From a bacterium (lineage in GTDB: Bacteria; Bacteroidota; Ignavibacteria; Ignavibacteriales; Ignavibacteriaceae), in the NCBI GenBank assembly GCA_016716565.1, contig JADJWC010000001.1, forward strand, positions 1 through 64,000: a stretch of 64,000 nt of DNA, given 5' to 3'. The notes under the pieces are model-generated. The model saw only the letters and a program-made list of their open reading frames with translations, did no database searches and was not told the origin of the DNA. This document shows positions 9,482 through 18,436 of this stretch, in pieces; positions within the stretch are counted from its first letter, which is position 1; the number at the start of each line of letters is the position of its first letter. Position numbers and translations under genes: made by a program.

Positions 9482-11059
9482 TTAATTATTTGTGTTCTCA
9501 GGATATTTACCTGAAGTAAGCTGCTTCAACTTTGCAACAGCATTTACAATACGAACCAGTGCTTCAGAATAACGGCGTTGTGCTTTTGCGAAATCTTCAC
9601 CAAGACGAACAAGTTCAAAAGCAGTGGTACGTCCATTCTGAAATTCAATTCTTCCTATACGTACCTGTTCCTGTGCAGCTTCAACTCCATCTTCTGCAGC
9701 ACGAAGACGACTGCTTCCATGCATCAATTCACGATGAGCTTTCCGAATTGATTTTTCAATCTCACGGCTAAGTTCAATATATCGTTGCTCAACATTTTCG
9801 GATAAGGCTTCAAGACGATCTTTTTCTCCAATATCACTTCGAAGACCAATTGGCAAACTAAATTCAACCCCGATGCTCCACCCGGGATAATCCCTCTTGA
9901 ATAACTGGTTCAGCATATCACCATAACTCCCGCTCGTTGTTGTTGCAAGGGTATCGGTTCCAAAAATTACATCCTGCGGATCGCCGCCTAGTCCTGAACT
10001 TGAAATTGATCCAAGAAGATCGAGTGAAGGCCAGACATTCCAGGCTGCTGCATCGACAAGTGTATTCGATGCTTCAATCTCATCCTGAACTGCTTTCAAC
10101 TGAAGATTACTTTGTAACGCATAGTCTATCAGTGCATCAACCGGTTCAATAGGAAATTCTGAGGGAGGAGTTTCTGTTGTTTTAAATCTGGACGAATTTG
10201 GTTCTGGCCTGGTTCCAATTAAAGTTGCAAGAAAATCGGACTGATTATCAAGCTCTTCTTCCTGATCAATAAAAAGTATCTCCTGCTCAGCAAGAAATGT
10301 TTTTGCATTCGCAACCTGCTCTGGTCCTACCAAACCAGCTTCTTCACGAAGCTGAGTTTCAATTAAAAAATCTTTTGCACGATCCCTGACAAGTTTTTGA
10401 ACACCGTAATTTCTTTCCGCCGTATAAAGATTCCAGTAAGCAATTTCAGCTTCACTGATAATATTGATTACTTCCTGATCATAAATTGCTTTTGCAACGT
10501 CGTACTGAAGCTCAGCGAAGGTGAGATCTTTCCGCCCGTTTGAAGTAAACCCTTCAAGCAGCGGCTGCCGGAAACTAAGACTTCCGAATCCGTTATACTC
10601 AGGATTCAAAAATGCAAATTGTGAATTTGAATTCAAGCTGTAAGTACTTAATCCCAGTTCCAATTCCGTTCCTATTGGAAGATTTAATGTCAATCCTGTT
10701 TGAGCTGTGGTTTCTTTTGTCTGCAGCACGTCAGCTCCTGCAAAGAAAGAAGAAGTTGGGATATCCAGATCACTATAATAAAGATTGAAATAAAGTCCCG
10801 GATCGAAGTAGCCTCTTTCTCTTGTAAGATTTCCTTCGGCTGCCATATAAAGTGTATTTACTTTTCCCAGCGAAGTAGAATTTTTCATTGCGAGATCGGT
10901 TATCTCTGAAAGTGAGATTGGTCTGCCTTCCAAATTTTCCAGGATGATTTGAAGCGCACTGTCAGGGGCCGTTGTTTGTCCTCTGATGAATCCTGAAATT
11001 AAAAACAAAATTCCGATCAACAGTTTGGTTCGAAGGTAATTGCTCTTCGTAAACGACAT
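9482..11059 (-). CDS. TolC-like outer-membrane efflux channel
   Basis: 525 residues with a signal peptide (LLIGILFLISGFIRG) and two OEP repeats rich in long coiled coils: the first around FAELQYDVAKAIYDQEVINIISEAEIAYWNLY, the second ending EFQNGRTTAFELVRLGEDFAKAQRRYSEA. It forms the trimeric outer-membrane duct of the tripartite pump. It is the first gene of the operon, so the promoter should lie in the roughly 300-nt gap upstream (11060-11358). Confidence 0.95.
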   Translation of the reverse strand: MSFTKSNYLRTKLLIGILFLISGFIRGQTTAPDSALQIILENLEGRPISLSEITDLAMKNSTSLGKVNTLYMAAEGNLTRERGYFDPGLYFNLYYSDLDIPTSSFFAGADVLQTKETTAQTGLTLNLPIGTELELGLSTYSLNSNSQFAFLNPEYNGFGSLSFRQPLLEGFTSNGRKDLTFAELQYDVAKAIYDQEVINIISEAEIAYWNLYTAERNYGVQKLVRDRAKDFLIETQLREEAGLVGPEQVANAKTFLAEQEILFIDQEEELDNQSDFLATLIGTRPEPNSSRFKTTETPPSEFPIEPVDALIDYALQSNLQLKAVQDEIEASNTLVDAAAWNVWPSLDLLGSISSSGLGGDPQDVIFGTDTLATTTSGSYGDMLNQLFKRDYPGWSIGVEFSLPIGLRSDIGEKDRLEALSENVEQRYIELSREIEKSIRKAHRELMHGSSRLRAAEDGVEAAQEQVRIGRIEFQNGRTTAFELVRLGEDFAKAQRRYSEALVRIVNAVAKLKQLTSGKYPENTNN

Positions 11060-11358
11060 ATGGTTTTACTCCTTAGTAAGAAAAACTAAAATTCTGTTAT
11101 GTGTGTTTTATCTGAAACGGAGGAACTATTCAGAAATCAAAATATGCTGAATCAACTTTTATAATTTGATAGTAAGAGTAAATTTGAAAATCCAGCGATG
11201 AATATTGTTCCAGATTTAATGGAAAGGATTGAACAGCTCTTAAATTATTCTAATCCAAAATAAAAGATTATAGTATTACACGTTGTGCGTCATGTTACAA
11301 CTTGTGTTATATAATTATTAAATATACTGTGCCTTGGATTCCTTTACCACTTTGATTG
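11060..11358. other. Intergenic gap upstream of the efflux operon
   Basis: About 300 nt separating the TolC-like gene start from the stop of the MATE gene (both minus strand). It should hold the efflux operon promoter. I see an imperfect inverted element around 11279-11313 built on GTTGTG...CAACTTGTG, which could be an operator half-site pair, but nothing I can assign to a known regulator. No coding frame. Confidence 0.3.
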
Positions 11359-12801
11359 CTAAACGATGACATTTTTCCATTTACCACGTGTGAACAACCA
11401 CAATGTAAATAATCCAACTGCGGTTTCAGCAATAAATATTGCCCAAAAAACTCCTATGTATTCCATTGACAGTGTAGTTGCCATAAAATATGAAAGCGGG
11501 ATTTCCAGTAACCAGAAGAAAAAGAAATTAATTTTAGTTGGAGTAATCGTATCTCCGGCTCCGTTGAAAGCCTGCGATGCAACCATCCACCATCCATAGA
11601 CGAAATAAGAATAAGAAACTATTTTCAGCCATATACCGCCAACAGAAATGACTTCAGCATCATCGGTAAAGATTCCGACAAGTGATTCGCTTTTGAAAAA
11701 GTAAACTACGGCAACACCAATTAAGAAAACCATATTCCATAATCCTGTTATCCAGACTGACCGTTCAGCACGTTCAGGTTTTTTAGCACCGAGATTTTGT
11801 CCAACAAGCGTTGCAACTGCATTTGACATTCCCCACGCTGGCATCATTGTGAACATCATAATTCTCATAGCGATTGTAGTTCCCGCAACCACTTCACTTC
11901 CAAACTCGGCGAGTATCCTCATAATAAAAATCCACGAAGTCATTGCAATAATCATCTGTCCTATTCCGCCAAGCGAAGTTTTTATGATTTGCAAAGCAAC
12001 CTGCCATTTAAGATGGAGTTGAGAACGAAGTACTTTAATATGCTTTACTCCTTTAAAGAGGAAATAGAGTTGCGTTAGTACTCCAATCCCTCTACCGATA
12101 TTTGTAGCAACAGCAGCTCCTTCAATTCCCATTTCAGGAAAAGGACCCCAACCGAAAATTAGAACCGGATCGAGAACAATATTAATTCCGTTTGCTATCC
12201 ATAGAACACGCATTGCAATTGCAGCATCGCCCGCCCCTCTGAATATTGCATTGATAATGAACAGAAGCATAATAACCACATTACCACCTAGCATCCATTG
12301 CATATAACAATAACCATTTTCAAGAACCCACTGATCAGCACCCATCAAGGCAAGTAATTCCTTCGAATAAAATATACCTGCGATTGAAAAAGGTAGTGAA
12401 ATTAGTATGGCAAGAAAAATTGATTGTACAGCGCTGATGCCTGCTTTCTCTTTTTCCTTCTCGCCAATTCTTCGTGCAACAATAGCTGTCACAGCCATTG
12501 ACAATCCCATTCCGATTGAGTAAAGAAGAAACAAGTACGTTTCTGTTAAACCAACCGTTGCAACTGCGGATGGACCAAGTTTTCCGACGAAAAAAATATC
12601 AACTACCGCAAAAGTTGATTCCATTATTAATTCCAGGATCATCGGAACAGCGAGAAGAAAAATTGCTTTGCCGATTTTTATTTCTGTGTAGTCAGCCTCG
12701 CTTCCGCGAATTGCATCTTTCAGCTCGATCCAAAGTGAGCTCAGATTTGAATTTTCTTTATTTGTGCTATTCTGAATTTCGATTTTAGCTTCTTCGTTCA
12801 A
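11359..12801 (-). CDS. MATE-family multidrug/solute exporter
   Basis: 480 residues with about 12 hydrophobic segments in two homologous halves. The first MATE repeat begins ILELIMESTFAVVDIFFVGKLGPSAVATVGLTE; the second includes GTTIAMRIMMFTMMPAWGMSNAVATLVGQNLGA. The N-terminal 40 residues are polar and cytosolic. The family exchanges Na+ or H+ for cationic drugs and metabolites. It is oriented with the RND operon but separated by about 300 nt, so it is probably its own unit, starting at 12801. Confidence 0.95.
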   Translation of the reverse strand: MNEEAKIEIQNSTNKENSNLSSLWIELKDAIRGSEADYTEIKIGKAIFLLAVPMILELIMESTFAVVDIFFVGKLGPSAVATVGLTETYLFLLYSIGMGLSMAVTAIVARRIGEKEKEKAGISAVQSIFLAILISLPFSIAGIFYSKELLALMGADQWVLENGYCYMQWMLGGNVVIMLLFIINAIFRGAGDAAIAMRVLWIANGINIVLDPVLIFGWGPFPEMGIEGAAVATNIGRGIGVLTQLYFLFKGVKHIKVLRSQLHLKWQVALQIIKTSLGGIGQMIIAMTSWIFIMRILAEFGSEVVAGTTIAMRIMMFTMMPAWGMSNAVATLVGQNLGAKKPERAERSVWITGLWNMVFLIGVAVVYFFKSESLVGIFTDDAEVISVGGIWLKIVSYSYFVYGWWMVASQAFNGAGDTITPTKINFFFFWLLEIPLSYFMATTLSMEYIGVFWAIFIAETAVGLFTLWLFTRGKWKNVIV

Positions 12802-12851
12802 TTTTAGCTGTTGAGTTAATTTAATAAGTCGATTGATAAATTAATACAAAA

Positions 12852-13310
12852 TTATTTTTCTGAAATTTCTTTCAGCTTTTGAAGTGCTTTGGGCCACATA
12901 CCCGCGAACATCTCTTTGAATTCATCGGGAATCTCACCGGTAAGTTCAATTAATAATTCTGTTGAGTCATCTTTATCTTTAAATGTATAATTCTCAAGAG
13001 CACCCACCCAATCTTTTGCAGCATCGCTGGTTGTGTCTTCAATTCCGTCATTTATAATACCGAGATGTTGTATAGAGATAAATTCATAGAGCTTATTTTC
13101 TGCTATTCTACTTACCATACCACCTTCTTTGCCTGTTTCGGGATTAGGACCTAAGAAAATTATTTTTGATCCCTTACTCCAATCTCCTTTGTAGTATGAG
13201 CCTTCACTAAAAGGTGTCGTCCACAACCTATAAGTAGCGTCCTCAAGCATGGTGTTCCATACTTTTTCTTTAGGCGCGTTTATCTCGATTGAAAATTTTA
13301 GTTTTTGCAT
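12852..13310 (-). CDS. SRPBCC (AHSA1-like) domain protein
   Basis: 152 residues with the START-like fold pattern: FSIEINAPKEKVWNTMLEDATYRLWTTPFSEGS at the N-terminus, the central YEFISIQHLG strand, and a C-terminal helix EFKEMFAGMWPKALQKLKEISE. Such proteins bind hydrophobic ligands or act as co-chaperone-like factors. First (minus-strand distal) member of a block of small stress-type folds running to 16683; a second SRPBCC gene lies at 14315. Confidence 0.85.
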   Translation of the reverse strand: MQKLKFSIEINAPKEKVWNTMLEDATYRLWTTPFSEGSYYKGDWSKGSKIIFLGPNPETGKEGGMVSRIAENKLYEFISIQHLGIINDGIEDTTSDAAKDWVGALENYTFKDKDDSTELLIELTGEIPDEFKEMFAGMWPKALQKLKEISEK

Positions 13311-13321
13311 GATTATCCTCC

Positions 13322-13692
13322 TTAATGCTTCTTCATAGTTTTTATGGAATTTTCTTTTACTCTGTACTTAACAATTTTTTTTATTAAAGATAAAGGCATC
13401 GGTTTATCCAAACGAAACTGAACAGAACCTTTTGCCGATTCATACGTTGATAATTCCGATTTGAATTTTTCAATGCCAGCAGGAGTTGGATAAAAACCTA
13501 TGTGATTTTTAAAAGCAGCAAAATGAACCAGGTTACCATTCAGCTTAAATGTCGGGATTTGATAATTTATTGTTTCCTGAGCTTCGGGAGCGGATTTTTT
13601 AATTGCCTGCCGTACTGCTCAAGGATTTTTTGGATGTCCTTAGGAAAAGTACTTATGTATTCATCAACAGTTTTGAAATTCGTTTTAGCCAT
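13322..13692 (-). pseudogene. DUF1801 (YdhG-like) protein gene broken by a one-base frameshift
   Basis: An ATG at 13692 starts MAKTNFKTVDEYISTFPKDIQKILEQ, then the frame runs into a stop about 15 codons later. One frame over, the family continues: RQAIKKSAPEAQETINYQIP, LNGNLVHFAAFKNHIGFYPT, and a tail ending IKTMKKH with a stop at 13324-13322. Restoring one G at about 13613-13616 (CAGTACGG read as CAGGTACGG) would give LEQVRQAIKKSAPEA, the normal DUF1801 consensus. The family is small, cytosolic and of uncertain role (iron-chaperone-like fold). Either a recent pseudogene or a base-calling error; the rest of the gene is well preserved, which favours something recent. Confidence 0.72.
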
Positions 13693-13745
13693 TTTTTCCC
13701 TTAATAATAAAAATTCATTCTTTGTATTGTAAAGCTAAATTCAAA

Positions 13746-14300
13746 TTAATTTTTGAATTTTAAAACAACGCCACCATTCGAAAGCTGTTGTGTTGAAATC
13801 AATGATAAATTTCTGGAAGAAATACCTTGTTTGAAAAGAGGTCTTCCGCTGCCTAAAATAACTGGAGCTACTCCAATGCGATATTCATCAAAAAGATTAT
13901 CATTAATAAAAGTATCAGAAAGGTCAGCGCTGCCAAATACATACATATCTCCACCGCCTTGTGCTTTCAGTTTAGAAATTTCAGCAGAAGCATTCTCTTT
14001 AATCAGGATTGAATTATTCCAGTCAACCGATTTCAAGGTTTTAGAAAAAACGAGTTTCGGGATTTTGTTCATTAATTCAGCGATCTCAGCAATCTCTCCT
14101 TCTGCTTTTGGCCAATAAGCTGCCATTCCTTCGTAGGTCACTCTCCCAAAAACCAAGTAGTCTGCTGAGTGTAATTGTTCAAGACTTAGTTTTTCAAGTT
14201 CCGATCCCCAAATCTTTTCATGAAAAGATAAATCCCAGTTTTGCTTTCCTTCGAAATAACCGTCGAGTGTAACGATGTTCCACATTATAAGTTTTCTCAT
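13746..14300 (-). CDS. Dihydrofolate-reductase-like (RibD C-terminal domain) protein
   Basis: 184 residues. MWNIVTLDGYFEG at the N-terminus, LVFGRVTYEGMAAYWP near 48-63, LVFSKTLKSVDWNN near 82-95, a GGGDMYVFGSADL nucleotide-binding segment near 115-127, and FDEYRIGVAPVILGSGRPLF near 137-156 are the standard features of the RibD_C/DHFR-like family, presumed NADPH-dependent reductases. Many of these stand-alone proteins have no known substrate. A diverged paralogue lies at 15676. It is 14 nt from the next SRPBCC gene, so this block is likely co-transcribed. Confidence 0.88.
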   Translation of the reverse strand: MRKLIMWNIVTLDGYFEGKQNWDLSFHEKIWGSELEKLSLEQLHSADYLVFGRVTYEGMAAYWPKAEGEIAEIAELMNKIPKLVFSKTLKSVDWNNSILIKENASAEISKLKAQGGGDMYVFGSADLSDTFINDNLFDEYRIGVAPVILGSGRPLFKQGISSRNLSLISTQQLSNGGVVLKFKN

Positions 14301-14314
14301 ATTATCTCCAAAAG

Positions 14315-14731
14315 TTAATTCGATTCAACATACTTTTTAAAATTATCCAGAATTGATTGCCAGCCAGCTCTCTGCATCTCAACAGGGTTTTCATTTTCGG
14401 CATCAAAAGTTGTCATAACTTTTATGTTATCTCCAAGATTTACAAAATTCGTGATCACCTGCCTTGAGTCCGGCATTGTATAAGAAATTTTCTTATGATC
14501 AACGACTTCGTCATAAACTCCTTCAAAGTCAAAGCCAAAACTTCCGTCTTTGGCTTCCATTCTGCTTTTAAATTTTCCACCAACCTTTAAATCATTTTCA
14601 GCACTTGGGCAATGCCAGTCATCAGAAGCAAAATTCCATTTAGTTACGTGTTCAGGCTTCGTCCAGCAGTCCCAAACTTTTTTGACATCTGCAGATATTA
14701 ATGTTTCTATGTTGATTTTTATTTTGTTCAT
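14315..14731 (-). CDS. SRPBCC (AHSA1-like) domain protein
   Basis: 138 residues with the typical AHSA1-type START pattern: IETLISADVKKVWDCWTKPEHVTKWNFASDDWHCP, DLKVGGKFKSRMEAKDGS, and a C-terminal NPVEMQRAGWQSILDNFKKYVES. Closer to the environmental SRPBCC proteins often found beside VOC and DUF1801 genes than the copy at 12852. The ligand is unknown. It is 20 nt downstream of the double-VOC gene. Confidence 0.87.
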   Translation of the reverse strand: MNKIKINIETLISADVKKVWDCWTKPEHVTKWNFASDDWHCPSAENDLKVGGKFKSRMEAKDGSFGFDFEGVYDEVVDHKKISYTMPDSRQVITNFVNLGDNIKVMTTFDAENENPVEMQRAGWQSILDNFKKYVESN

Positions 14732-14751
14732 TTGTAATCCTTTTCTTTGGG

Positions 14752-15641
14752 TTAATTACCATTGTATGCTTTTTCCAAATCGGAAATAATAATTTTTTTC
14801 ATCTGAAGCATCGTCATCATAACGGCCTGAGATTTTTGGGGATCTTTATCTGATATATATTTGAGTAAAATTTTTGGTGTAATCTGCCAGGAGACACCAA
14901 ATTTATCTTTCAACCAGCCGCACATACTTTCTGCTCCACCATCAGCAGTAAGTTTATTCCAGTAATAATCAACCTCTTTTTGGTCTTCACAATTTACCAC
15001 AAAAGAAATTGCTTCATTAAATTGGAATCCATGTTCGCCCGTTCCATCCATTGCTGCAAATAAATTGCCTTCCAAACTAAAATCACCGTACATTATTGCT
15101 TTTTCGTTATCAGGATATTTATAAATACTCTCTGTCTTTGCATTCTTAAATACAGATGTATAAAATTTAATTGCTTCCTTAGCTTTTCCAAAAGCCTTAT
15201 CAACAAAGAGAAGAGATGGAACAATCTCCTGTTTTATTTCACCTTCTGCAAATATTAATTGCCAGGATAAACCAAACTTGTCTTCAATCCAGCCATACTT
15301 TTTACTCCAATCATATTTGCTTAATTCCATTAAAACTTTTCCTCCATCGGAAAATTTTTTCCAGAGCCTTTCGATTTCCTTTTCATCCTTAGATACAACA
15401 AAAAATGAAATGGAAGGATTGAATTTGAAAACAGGTCCTGCATTTATCGCTGCGAAATCCAATTCATTAAGTTGAAAATCAATCGTCATTACAGAACCTG
15501 CAGATCTTCCCGTAGCTGCTGACCTGCATCATCATAACGGGTTATCTTACCAAATTTAGAATTCTTAAATAATGATGCGTAAAAGTTCACTGCTTCTTCA
15601 GCGTTGCTGTCATACCAGAGAAATGGAGTTATCTTTTGCAT
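14752..15641 (-). pseudogene. Double PhnB-like VOC-domain protein with an N-terminal frameshift
   Basis: The intact frame from an ATG at 15489 gives 245 residues but starts in the middle of the first VOC domain (SVMTIDFQLN). The missing N-terminus is encoded just upstream in another frame from an ATG at 15641: MQKITPFLWYDSNAEEAVNF then YASLFKNSKFGKITRYDDAG. The two halves join as AATGRSAGSV-MTIDF if one G is restored near 15515-15525 (GTCAGCAGC read as GTCAGGCAGC). The repaired protein of about 296 residues would hold two PhnB-type glyoxalase/VOC domains, the second starting near EIVPSLLFVDKAFGKAKEAIKFY. The translated downstream part may still be made, but without the first beta strand of domain one. 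Confidence 0.78.
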
Positions 15642-15675
15642 AATAAATTCCTTTATTTTTATTTATAGGTAAAAA

Positions 15676-16227
15676 TCAATTAGAGTTTTTGTATTGAAGA
15701 GCCACAACACCCGAATCAAATTTTTTGATATCAATTAGTTGAAGTTGATTTTTAATATCCAGCCCATCAAACAATTTTTTACCTTTTCCTAAAACTACCG
15801 GATGGATTAAAAACCAGAATTCATCAATGAGATTTGCATTAAATAATTGGTTAGCGATGCTCAAGCTTCCGGCGGATATATTTTTTCCATTTTGATTCTT
15901 CAAATCGGAAACGACTTTCAGCAGACTTTCACTGGCTAAACGAGAATTTTTCCATTTAACTTCTGTAAGGGTGCTTGAAAAAACTATTTTCTTCATTGCA
16001 TTAAACTTATCTGCAAAATCAATCGTGCTTTTAGTTGCATTTGGATCTTGATGTGCATTAGGCCAATAACTTTCCATAAGCTGATAAGTTTTCCGACCCA
16101 TCAGAGAGACGTCTATTGTGTCCAGAAAATTTGTAAAAAAGTCATGCAACTCATCATCGGCTATACCTGCCGTGTGATCAGCAAAGCCATCAATAGTAAT
16201 ATTGATGGCAAAGACTAATTTTCTCAT
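15676..16227 (-). CDS. Dihydrofolate-reductase-like (RibD C-terminal domain) protein
   Basis: 183 residues. INITIDGFADHTAG at the N-terminus, SLMGRKTYQLMESYWP near 37-52, KIVFSSTLTEVKWKNS near 74-89, GKNISAGSLSIANQL near 104-118 and DEFWFLIHPVVLGKGKKLF near 125-143 mark the RibD_C/DHFR-like family. A paralogue of the gene at 13746 and probably a reductase of unknown substrate. It sits between two VOC genes on the same strand, with 18 nt to the upstream one. Confidence 0.88.
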   Translation of the reverse strand: MRKLVFAINITIDGFADHTAGIADDELHDFFTNFLDTIDVSLMGRKTYQLMESYWPNAHQDPNATKSTIDFADKFNAMKKIVFSSTLTEVKWKNSRLASESLLKVVSDLKNQNGKNISAGSLSIANQLFNANLIDEFWFLIHPVVLGKGKKLFDGLDIKNQLQLIDIKKFDSGVVALQYKNSN

Positions 16228-16245
16228 TGATATTATTTCAATTAA

Positions 16246-16683
16246 TTATTGATTTTCTTTCGGAGCAGAATAGATTACCATCCAGCGAACACCGAACTTA
16301 TCTTCTAATGAACCAAAATAATCGCCCCAAAACTGATCAGCCATCGGCATTTCGACTTTACCACCTTCTGAAAGTCCTTTGAAAAGTTTATCTGCTTCTT
16401 CTTTGCTATCAGTATGGATCGCGATATAAAAATTATTTCCGAAAGTAACTTTGAATCCCATAGATTCAAGAGCATCGGTGGCCATTATCATATTTTCACT
16501 GCCCATCGGGAGAGCAACGTGCATTACCTTTTGGCGATCACCTTCACTCAGCTTATCAGAATCGGGTGTATCTTTGAAGCGAAATATTCCGCCGGCAAAA
16601 TCACCGCCGAATACTTTCTTATAGAAATTAAATGCTTCTTCGGTGTTCCCGGGAAAGTTTAAATAGGGATTGATTGATTTCAT
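16246..16683 (-). CDS. PhnB/YjdN-like VOC-domain protein
   Basis: 145 residues with one VOC domain: MKSINPYLNFPGNTEEAFNF, YKKVFGGDFAGGIFRFKDTP, HVALPMGSENMIMATDAL, and the closing MADQFWGDYFGSLEDKFGVRW. PhnB-like proteins resemble glyoxalases and bleomycin-resistance proteins but usually lack an assigned reaction. Its start faces the GlxA-type regulator across about 210 nt, so it is the first gene of the minus-strand block and a plausible target of that regulator. Confidence 0.9.
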   Translation of the reverse strand: MKSINPYLNFPGNTEEAFNFYKKVFGGDFAGGIFRFKDTPDSDKLSEGDRQKVMHVALPMGSENMIMATDALESMGFKVTFGNNFYIAIHTDSKEEADKLFKGLSEGGKVEMPMADQFWGDYFGSLEDKFGVRWMVIYSAPKENQ

Positions 16684-16895
16684 AGCACTCCTTTTAGATT
16701 TTTATTTAAATTATTTAGTTCATAATAGTTAATATTCAACAACAATTGGCAATGAATGTGCAAATATATATTGATTTTTTCTGCATGTATAAGGTGCAAA
16801 TACGGCAATCTGCGGGGTTGAATGCGACATTACATTTATATAATTTCAACACATAATTAATAATCGTCAATTATTTTCAAACAGACATTAAAATT

Positions 16896-17870
16896 ATGAA
16901 ACACGTTTCAATTATTGTGACAAAAGGTGCGATTCTCGGAAATATCGAAGGACCAAGACAGGTATTCACCGAAGTAAACCAATACCTCCAATCTCGGGGT
17001 CAACATCCGTTTTTTGAAATTCAGCTTGTAGGACTTTCGGAGGAATCACAGTTGAATGACGGGTTGTATACAATATCAACCAGCAGAATTAATGAAATCA
17101 AGAAAACAGACCTGATAATCATTCCGGCGATGTACGGAGATTTGAGCAAGGCAATAGAAGAAAATAAAGATTTTATCCCCTGGATATTAAAGCATTTTAA
17201 AAACGGTTCGGAGGTTGCCAGCTTGTGTCTTGGTGCATTTTTACTGGCATCGACGGGAATATTGAACGGGAGAAAATGTGCAACACACTGGCTCGCAGCA
17301 AATTTTTTTCGGAAAATGTTTCCGGATGTAAAACTCCTTGAGGATAAAATCATTACTGATGAAAATGGAGTTTACTCAAGTGGGGGTGCTTATTCATCTT
17401 TAAATTTAATATTATATCTGGTTGAAAAATATGCCGGAAGAGAAGCAGCGGTTTTTTGTGCAAAAGCATTTCAGATTGATATTCAGCGTAACAGCCAATC
17501 TCCTTTTACAATTTTTATCGGACAGAAAGAACACGAAGATGAATCAATAAAAAAAGCGCAGGATTATATCGAGAATAATTTTCAGAATAAAATAACTGTT
17601 GACCAGCTCGCAACAATGTTTGCACTCAGCAGAAGAAATCTTGAGCGGAGATTTAAGAAAGCAACGGCGAATACAGTAGTAGAGTATATTCAGCGAGTAA
17701 AGATTGAAGCTGCCAAAAAAAATCTGGAATCTGCAAGAAAAAATATAAACGAAGTTATGTACGAAGTCGGATACTCTGACAACAAAGCTTTCAGAACAAC
17801 ATTTAAAAAAATTACCGGATTATCACCAATTCAGTACAGAAATAAATACAACAGAGAGCTTGCTGCATAG
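16896..17870 (+). CDS. GlxA-family regulator (DJ-1/PfpI domain plus AraC-type HTH)
   Basis: 324 residues. The N-terminal DJ-1/PfpI-like domain (1 to about 190) has the nucleophile-elbow Cys111 in ASLCLGAFLLASTG and a conserved HW at 131-132. The C-terminal 100 residues form an AraC double helix-turn-helix: TVDQLATMFALSRRNLERRF and INEVMYEVGYSDNKAFRTTF then KKITGLSPIQYR. This architecture activates nearby catabolic or stress genes in response to small molecules. It is divergent from the VOC/DHFR/SRPBCC block and followed after 12 nt by the acetyltransferase, so both directions are candidate targets. Confidence 0.93.
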   Translation: MKHVSIIVTKGAILGNIEGPRQVFTEVNQYLQSRGQHPFFEIQLVGLSEESQLNDGLYTISTSRINEIKKTDLIIIPAMYGDLSKAIEENKDFIPWILKHFKNGSEVASLCLGAFLLASTGILNGRKCATHWLAANFFRKMFPDVKLLEDKIITDENGVYSSGGAYSSLNLILYLVEKYAGREAAVFCAKAFQIDIQRNSQSPFTIFIGQKEHEDESIKKAQDYIENNFQNKITVDQLATMFALSRRNLERRFKKATANTVVEYIQRVKIEAAKKNLESARKNINEVMYEVGYSDNKAFRTTFKKITGLSPIQYRNKYNRELAA

Positions 17871-17882
17871 GCTATTTTATTT

Positions 17883-18329
17883 ATGAATAAAATATTTAAA
17901 GCAAAAAGTGAACATTTGAACGACTTTCTAAAGATGGCGATGGATTTATGGGGAATCGATTATAATGTCAGCGATCTTAAAGAAATTTTCCTGGGTGCAT
18001 TGCAGTCTGAAAAGTTTAAAATTTTATTCTTATCTGTTGATAACAATATCGCTGCATTTATCTTTTTATCAATCAGAAGTGATTATGTAGAAGGTTCAAC
18101 ATCAAATCCTACCGGTTATGTGGAGGGAATTTATGTTAAGCCAGAATACAGAAAGCTCGGGATTTCCAAACAGCTTCTTCTCGAAGGAGAAAAATGGCTG
18201 AAGGAAAAAGGATGTAAACAGGTTGGCTCGGATGCTTACATTGATAATAAATTAAGTTATGATTTTCATACTAGCGTAGGTTTCGAAGAAGCCGGAAGAT
18301 TGGTTACTTTTATAAAAGACATTGAGTGA
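17883..18329 (+). CDS. GNAT acetyltransferase, aminoglycoside 6'-N-acetyltransferase-like
   Basis: 148 residues. The core reads STSNPTGYVEGIYVKPEYRK then LGISKQLLLEGEKWLKEKGC, with the acetyl-CoA loop (R/Q-x-x-G-x-x) as RKLGIS. The pattern of V-E-G-S-T-x-N-P-T-G-Y, then the GSDAYIDNKLSYDFHTSVGFEEAGR tail, is shared with chromosomal AAC(6')-I enzymes. This supports an aminoglycoside-like amine acceptor, but many GNATs with this tail have other substrates. It is 12 nt downstream of the GlxA-type regulator. Confidence 0.78.
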   Translation: MNKIFKAKSEHLNDFLKMAMDLWGIDYNVSDLKEIFLGALQSEKFKILFLSVDNNIAAFIFLSIRSDYVEGSTSNPTGYVEGIYVKPEYRKLGISKQLLLEGEKWLKEKGCKQVGSDAYIDNKLSYDFHTSVGFEEAGRLVTFIKDIE

Positions 18330-18436
18330 TTCTAAACACATTTAACTTTGACTACGAATCGAACAAATCAAAAAGGTATCTTATCTTTAAAAAACTTTTA
18401 ATTACTTGATTTTGTTCATAATAGAAAGGTGTAAAG

